NCBI GenBank assembly: GCA_017626275.1
Contig: JAGAJD010000218.1
Location: 1 to 8,261 of the forward strand
Reading direction: 5' to 3'
DNA length: 8,261 bases
DNA from: Lachnospira sp.
Lineage (GTDB): Bacteria > Bacillota > Clostridia > Lachnospirales > Lachnospiraceae
Below the pieces are notes generated by a model. The model saw only the letters and a list, made by a program, of their open reading frames with translations, searched no databases and was not told the origin of the DNA. Positions 4,190-8,261 of the stretch are shown piece by piece. Position 1 is the first letter of the stretch. Each line of letters begins with the position of its first letter. A program made the translations under genes and the position numbers.

Positions 4190-5998
4190 TTATCTGCTGC
4201 CTTTTTGCTGCTCTATCTGCTCTGCAAGCTCATTAAGCTCAACCCACCTGTTCATCTTATTTTCAAGTTCCTCCTCAAGCTGCTCTTTTTTTGCCGCAAG
4301 CTCCGTCAGTTTGCTGTACTGTGTCGCAGACTGTGCAATCTCCTCCTCAAGCGCTTCAAGCTTCATCTCTAATTCCGCAATATCATCGTCAATCGTTTCA
4401 AACTCTTTCTGCTCCTTATATGAGAATTTAAGCTTATTTTCCCTGTTCTTATTATATTCCTTTGACGTTTTCTTCCTGCTCTTTGAATTATCCTTATCGT
4501 CAGTTTCAGTCAGAACCGCATGGCTTTTTTCATAGTAATCACTGAAACCGCCCTCATACTGGCGCAGATGTCCACCCTCTTCAAATGCAAAAATACGGTC
4601 AACCACCCTGTCAAGAAAATAACGGTCATGCGAAACGACAATAACAATTCCTGCAAAGCTGTCCAGATATTCCTCCAGAATCTCCAATGTCTCAATATCA
4701 AGGTCATTAGTCGGTTCATCTAAAATAAGCACATTCGGAGCACTCATAAGGACGCTCAGAAGATAAAGTCTTCTTTTTTCACCTCCCGAAAGCTTAAGTA
4801 TCGGAGTCCACTGCATTTTAGGCGGAAACAGGAAGCGCTCGCACATCTGCGATGCCGTTGCCTTACCTGTTGCTGTCGTCACATACTCTCCAATACTTCT
4901 CACATACTCAAGCACCGTCATTTTCTCATCGAGAGGTTCGTTCTCCTGCATAAAATATCCGATTTTAACGGTATCTCCAATGACAACTTCCCCGTTGTCA
5001 GGTTTAAGCTGCCCCGTAATTATCTTCATAAGCGTGGACTTACCGCAGCCATTCTTACCAATTATACCTATGCGGTCATCTCTTAAAAAAATGTATGAAA
5101 AATCATTAATATAAATATTTCCGTCATATCCCTTTGTGATGCTGTCAAGTTCTATTGTTTTCTTTCCAAGCCTTGAAGTTACAGAATTCATCTCAAGCGA
5201 CTGCTTCTCAAGTCTCATTCGTGCCTGTCTTGAAGCCTCCTTCATATCCTCATAGCGGTCAATTCTCGCCTGCTGCTTAGTTGAACGTGCCTGACAGCCT
5301 CTTCTTATCCATTCCAGTTCACGCCGCATTATATTCTGACGCTTGCTTTCAGTTGCCTGCTCCATCTGCTCACGCTGCAGCTTTAATTCAAGGAAACCTG
5401 AATAATTAGAATCGTAGCTGTAAAGCTTTGCCCTGTCCAGCTCCACGATTCTGTTCGTAACATTGTCAAGAAAATAACGGTCATGAGTTACCATAAGAAG
5501 CTCACCCTTAAACTGCGTTATATATTTCTCAAGCCAAAGTACCATCTCATTGTCAAGATGATTTGTCGGCTCGTCCAGAATAAGCACTTCCGACGGTTCA
5601 AGCAGCGTCTTTGCAAGCGCCGCTCTTTTCTTCTGTCCTCCCGAAAGTGAATTAAGCTCCCTGTCAAATTCAGTGATTCCAAGCTGCGTAAGAATCGTTT
5701 TTGCCTGTGCCTCCGTACTGTTCTTTTTGCCACGCAGCACATAACTAAGTACCGTATCCTTTTCATGGAAATCATATTTTTGACCAAGATAAGAAACGGT
5801 GACATCTCTTCCCTTTACTACCTGCCCCGCATCTGCTTCCTCTAAACCTGCTATTATCTTTAAAAATGTAGATTTTCCGGTTCCGTTTACTCCGATTATT
5901 CCAATCTTATCACCCTTATTAACGCCAAGTGACACTCCGTCAAATAACTGCTTTTCTCCAAAAATCTTACTTATATTTTCTGCATTTAATATATTCAT
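4190..5998 (-). CDS. uup: ABC-F family ATPase, Uup type
   Basis: This is a 602-residue soluble protein with two ATP-binding cassettes and no membrane part, the ABC-F layout. These proteins act on ribosomes. Uup and its Bacillus relative YfmR help clear stalled or ill-positioned complexes. Cassette 1 has Walker A GVNGTGKST (36-44), signature LSGGQ (118-122), Walker B LILDEPTNHLD (139-149, Glu143 catalytic) and switch His172. Cassette 2 has Walker A GKNGCGKST (314-322), LSGGE (403-407), LILDEPTNDLD (424-434, Glu428) and His457. The interdomain linker carries WIRRGCQARSTKQQARIDR (230-248), and cassette 2 has EPTNDLDIETLEILEE, both Uup hallmarks. A C-terminal coiled coil (about 525-598) is also typical of Uup. 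No residue needed for catalysis is missing. The ATG overlaps the sulP stop by one base, with GGAGAGG inside the end of sulP, so translation is likely coupled. Confidence 0.93.
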   Translation of the reverse strand: MNILNAENISKIFGEKQLFDGVSLGVNKGDKIGIIGVNGTGKSTFLKIIAGLEEADAGQVVKGRDVTVSYLGQKYDFHEKDTVLSYVLRGKKNSTEAQAKTILTQLGITEFDRELNSLSGGQKKRAALAKTLLEPSEVLILDEPTNHLDNEMVLWLEKYITQFKGELLMVTHDRYFLDNVTNRIVELDRAKLYSYDSNYSGFLELKLQREQMEQATESKRQNIMRRELEWIRRGCQARSTKQQARIDRYEDMKEASRQARMRLEKQSLEMNSVTSRLGKKTIELDSITKGYDGNIYINDFSYIFLRDDRIGIIGKNGCGKSTLMKIITGQLKPDNGEVVIGDTVKIGYFMQENEPLDEKMTVLEYVRSIGEYVTTATGKATASQMCERFLFPPKMQWTPILKLSGGEKRRLYLLSVLMSAPNVLILDEPTNDLDIETLEILEEYLDSFAGIVIVVSHDRYFLDRVVDRIFAFEEGGHLRQYEGGFSDYYEKSHAVLTETDDKDNSKSRKKTSKEYNKNRENKLKFSYKEQKEFETIDDDIAELEMKLEALEEEIAQSATQYSKLTELAAKKEQLEEELENKMNRWVELNELAEQIEQQKGSR

Positions 5999-8181
5999 TA
6001 ATCCTCTCCATTCTGCCTGTATAAATCCTTAAGTTTCTGTGCCAGAGCCGGATTTGTCTTTTCCAGATGTCTTATATGCTCTTTTCTTCTTGCAATCATA
6101 TGTGCATACGCCTCGGGATTGTTTTTCTTAAAATGCTCCGAAAGCTCTTTTCTGTGCCGTTTCAAAAGCTTTATCGCCTCAGGATTTAAATTCTGCAGCT
6201 TCTGCTCGATAATGCGTCTTCTCTGCTCAATCCGCTCCTCAATCTCATGTTCATACTCAGGATTGTTATGTGCAATCTCTGACAAATGCATTTCCAGACG
6301 CTCTAACAGCTCGTCCTCATCAAACAGTCCCAAGCGTCCCCAAGAAACAGTATTTTCCGCCTGCTCAATCAATTCATCATGATATTCCTTCGCAGCAGCA
6401 ATTCTGTCTGCGACCTCCATTGCAAACTGCTCCATTTTTTCCTCGGCATCTTTTCCAAATGCCCACTCAAATTCCGCAAGACGCTCGTCCGCTTCAATAA
6501 ACATGACGTCCTCACTACTATCCGTTCCCTCTAAAGGATACGGCTTATTTACACCGGCAGCACGAAGCGCCAGCGAAACAGTTCTTCTTACAACACCGTC
6601 CTCAACAAGACTGCCTGCTCCATAAGTTCTAAGCTGATCATTTACCGCACCTACATGCTCCGTAATATAGAATTTTATTCCTCTTTTCTGGAGATTCCTG
6701 TTTAATATAACAAGCCTGTCCGCCGCAGTAATATCAATATTTCCTATACCGCTTGCATCAACAATAATCTGTTTTGTATTTTCCGTCACTGCATTTTCGA
6801 TATCCTGCTGAAATGTATTAATATTTGCAAAAAACAGATTTCCGCTGAAACGATAAAGCACAGTGTCTTTTATAGGGCGTGCCTTGCTGTTTCGTTTAAG
6901 TGCGTAAAAGCCTTCATGTCCGGGTATCATACCAAGAAATGCCTTCGGAGGCACTACCGCCCTGATAATAACGGCCACGAATGACAGAATCACGCCGATA
7001 ATTACGCCATAAATCGTTCCAAGCACCAAAACGCCCAAAAACGCCGCCATGAATATCAAAAATTCCTGTTTATTTGTTTTCCAAAGCTTCTTAGCAAGAC
7101 CAATCTCCAAAATACCGATTAACGCAGCAATAACGATTCCCGTAAGCACAGGCACCGGAAGATATGCGAGAAGTTCTGTTCCAAAAAGCAGCACCAAAAT
7201 CATTGTGAGAGCAGCTACAACAGACATTACCTGCGACTTACAGCCGAACTGCTCTGCAATTCCCGTTCTTGATACGCTTCCGTTAATCGGACAGCAGCCA
7301 ACCAATGCGCCCGCAAAATTTCCGGCTGCATAGGCAAGAACTTCCCTATTGTTATCTATTTTATAATTATTTTTTAATGCATAGTTGTTTGCTGCAAGCA
7401 GCGTCTGAGCCACAATTACCAGTGCAACGGTAAGTCCCAGAATAATAATTTCTCCCGTATTTTGCGTAAGCACCGTCAAATCAGGAAATGATATCTTTGA
7501 AAGTCCCGGCTCCACCTTAGGAAGCAGCTTCACACCATACCTGTCTATATGAAATACAGCCGTAAGTATTGCCCCGAATATCATCATCACCACAGACATA
7601 GGAAATTTAGGAATATATTTTTTCGCAATAAGAATTACTGCCACTGTTCCAAAGCCAAGCAATGCCGACAACATATTAAATGACGGCAGCTCGCCCCAAA
7701 TATGGTACAGAAGCACAAACAACTCTCCTGTTCCCGCATTTCCTCCGAACAGCTTGGATACCTGCATCAGAATAATCGTACAGCCTATTCCTGAAATAAA
7801 ACCGCCCATAACAGGTTTTGATATGTAATTTACAAGCCTGCCGGCACGAATTATATAGAATATAAGCAGCCACACAGCAGTTACAAATGTAATTACGGGA
7901 ACAACTCGAAGCGCCTCGTCAGATCCTGTACTTATTCCCATAGTTGCAATTGCAGCTCCCACCAAAGCCGCAGGCGTGGCGTCTACACCAAACACAAACT
8001 GCGGAGATGACGCAAGAAGACCATATATCAGTACAGGCAGCAGCGAGCCATACAGACCGTATACAACAGGAAGTCCCGCAACCTGCGCATAGCCCATTGA
8101 TATAGGTATAGAAATTAACGCAACAATAATTCCGGATAAAATATCTTTTGTCAAATACTCTAATTTGTAATTTTTAAACAT
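5998..8181 (-). CDS. SulP-family anion transporter with STAS domain and long repetitive C-terminal tail
   Basis: This is a 727-residue inner-membrane transporter of the SulP/SLC26 family, which carries sulfate, bicarbonate or other anions. The membrane part spans about residues 12-415 and includes the signature ISIPISMGYAQVAGLPVVYG (27-46) and GCCPINGSVSRTG (295-307). A STAS domain follows at about 440-545, with VDASGIGNIDITAADRL (474-490) at the usual regulatory loop. Beyond it is an uncommon tail of about 170 charged helical residues (560-727), ending in repeats that start with NPE at about 640, 665 and 688 and NP at 710. The substrate cannot be told from sequence. The start at 8181 is preferred because GGAG lies 6 bases upstream; an in-frame ATG at 8193 is possible but its AAGGCGG is too close. 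The gene overlaps uup by one base (TAATG). Confidence 0.92.
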   Translation of the reverse strand: MFKNYKLEYLTKDILSGIIVALISIPISMGYAQVAGLPVVYGLYGSLLPVLIYGLLASSPQFVFGVDATPAALVGAAIATMGISTGSDEALRVVPVITFVTAVWLLIFYIIRAGRLVNYISKPVMGGFISGIGCTIILMQVSKLFGGNAGTGELFVLLYHIWGELPSFNMLSALLGFGTVAVILIAKKYIPKFPMSVVMMIFGAILTAVFHIDRYGVKLLPKVEPGLSKISFPDLTVLTQNTGEIIILGLTVALVIVAQTLLAANNYALKNNYKIDNNREVLAYAAGNFAGALVGCCPINGSVSRTGIAEQFGCKSQVMSVVAALTMILVLLFGTELLAYLPVPVLTGIVIAALIGILEIGLAKKLWKTNKQEFLIFMAAFLGVLVLGTIYGVIIGVILSFVAVIIRAVVPPKAFLGMIPGHEGFYALKRNSKARPIKDTVLYRFSGNLFFANINTFQQDIENAVTENTKQIIVDASGIGNIDITAADRLVILNRNLQKRGIKFYITEHVGAVNDQLRTYGAGSLVEDGVVRRTVSLALRAAGVNKPYPLEGTDSSEDVMFIEADERLAEFEWAFGKDAEEKMEQFAMEVADRIAAAKEYHDELIEQAENTVSWGRLGLFDEDELLERLEMHLSEIAHNNPEYEHEIEERIEQRRRIIEQKLQNLNPEAIKLLKRHRKELSEHFKKNNPEAYAHMIARRKEHIRHLEKTNPALAQKLKDLYRQNGED

Positions 8182-8261
8182 ATATATCTCCATTCCGCCT
8201 TTATTGTAAAATTAATCATAGTTTATCATAAAAATCACCTTTAATAAATAACTCTGTTGCA

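Noticed and set aside
4143..4535. Ser/Phe-rich plus-strand open frame of 130 codons
   Set aside because: It is antisense to the coiled-coil end of the Uup gene; the serine-rich composition is the expected mirror of Glu/Lys-rich coiled-coil codons.
6119..6382. Plus-strand open frame antisense to the SulP tail
   Set aside because: The Ser/Cys/Phe-rich sequence mirrors the charged helical tail on the other strand, and no ribosome binding site is evident.
8194..8261. Promoter for the sulP-uup unit
   Set aside because: TATGAT-like boxes occur (8220-8215 and 8230-8225), but none has a credible -35 at 16-18 bases. The true promoter may lie beyond the window.
1..8261. CRISPR array, tRNA, insertion sequence or phage element
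   Set aside because: No evenly spaced direct repeats, tRNA-like folds, transposase genes or terminal inverted repeats were seen; the content is housekeeping with two small membrane genes.

Overview
The window is AT-rich, with the rpsJ-rplC-rplD gene order of a bacterial S10 operon, strong AGGAGG-type ribosome binding sites and Gram-positive style proteins. These include zinc-ribbon membrane proteins, one of them TcaA-like, and an ABC-F protein of the Uup type. Together they suggest a low-GC Firmicute of class Clostridia, probably Lachnospiraceae. That placement is inferred from protein character and gene order, not from a database match. Every protein gene lies on the minus strand, so transcription runs from high to low coordinates.

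Region 1 (8181 to 4190) is a two-gene unit. A SulP-family anion transporter with a STAS domain and an unusual repetitive charged C-terminal tail is followed, with a one-base TAATG overlap, by a Uup-type ABC-F ATPase that acts on the ribosome. The overlap implies translational coupling.

Region 2 (4163 to 1846) has two promoter-like sequences, then two small zinc-ribbon membrane proteins 22 bases apart. The first has one membrane segment and a TcaA-like extracellular part. The second has a Q/N/M-rich linker and about five membrane helices (Yip1-like topology). They look like a cell-envelope pair of unknown function.

Region 3 (1845 to 1276) has no protein gene but is full of signals. A 126-nt near-continuous hairpin (1582-1707) with an asymmetric central bubble, preceded by a plus-strand promoter and followed by a terminator-like hairpin, resembles a short 6S RNA. 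Back to back with it is a strong minus-strand promoter (TTGATT, 17 bases, TATACT) for the S10 operon. That promoter is overlapped by a perfect 8+8 palindrome and followed by a leader of about 237 nt with two stem-loop domains.

Region 4 (1275 to 1) holds rpsJ, a 251-nt spacer, rplC and the first 15 codons of rplD. The spacer is long for two genes of a ribosomal protein operon. Just upstream of the rplC ribosome binding site it holds a compact three-way-junction RNA with a 6-bp pseudoknot. This is the most interesting item in the window: a candidate cis-regulatory RNA inside the S10 operon. It shares a UUCU..GG..GACAAG / CUUGUC motif with the leader upstream of rpsJ, which suggests that one regulator, perhaps an operon-encoded ribosomal protein, binds both sites.
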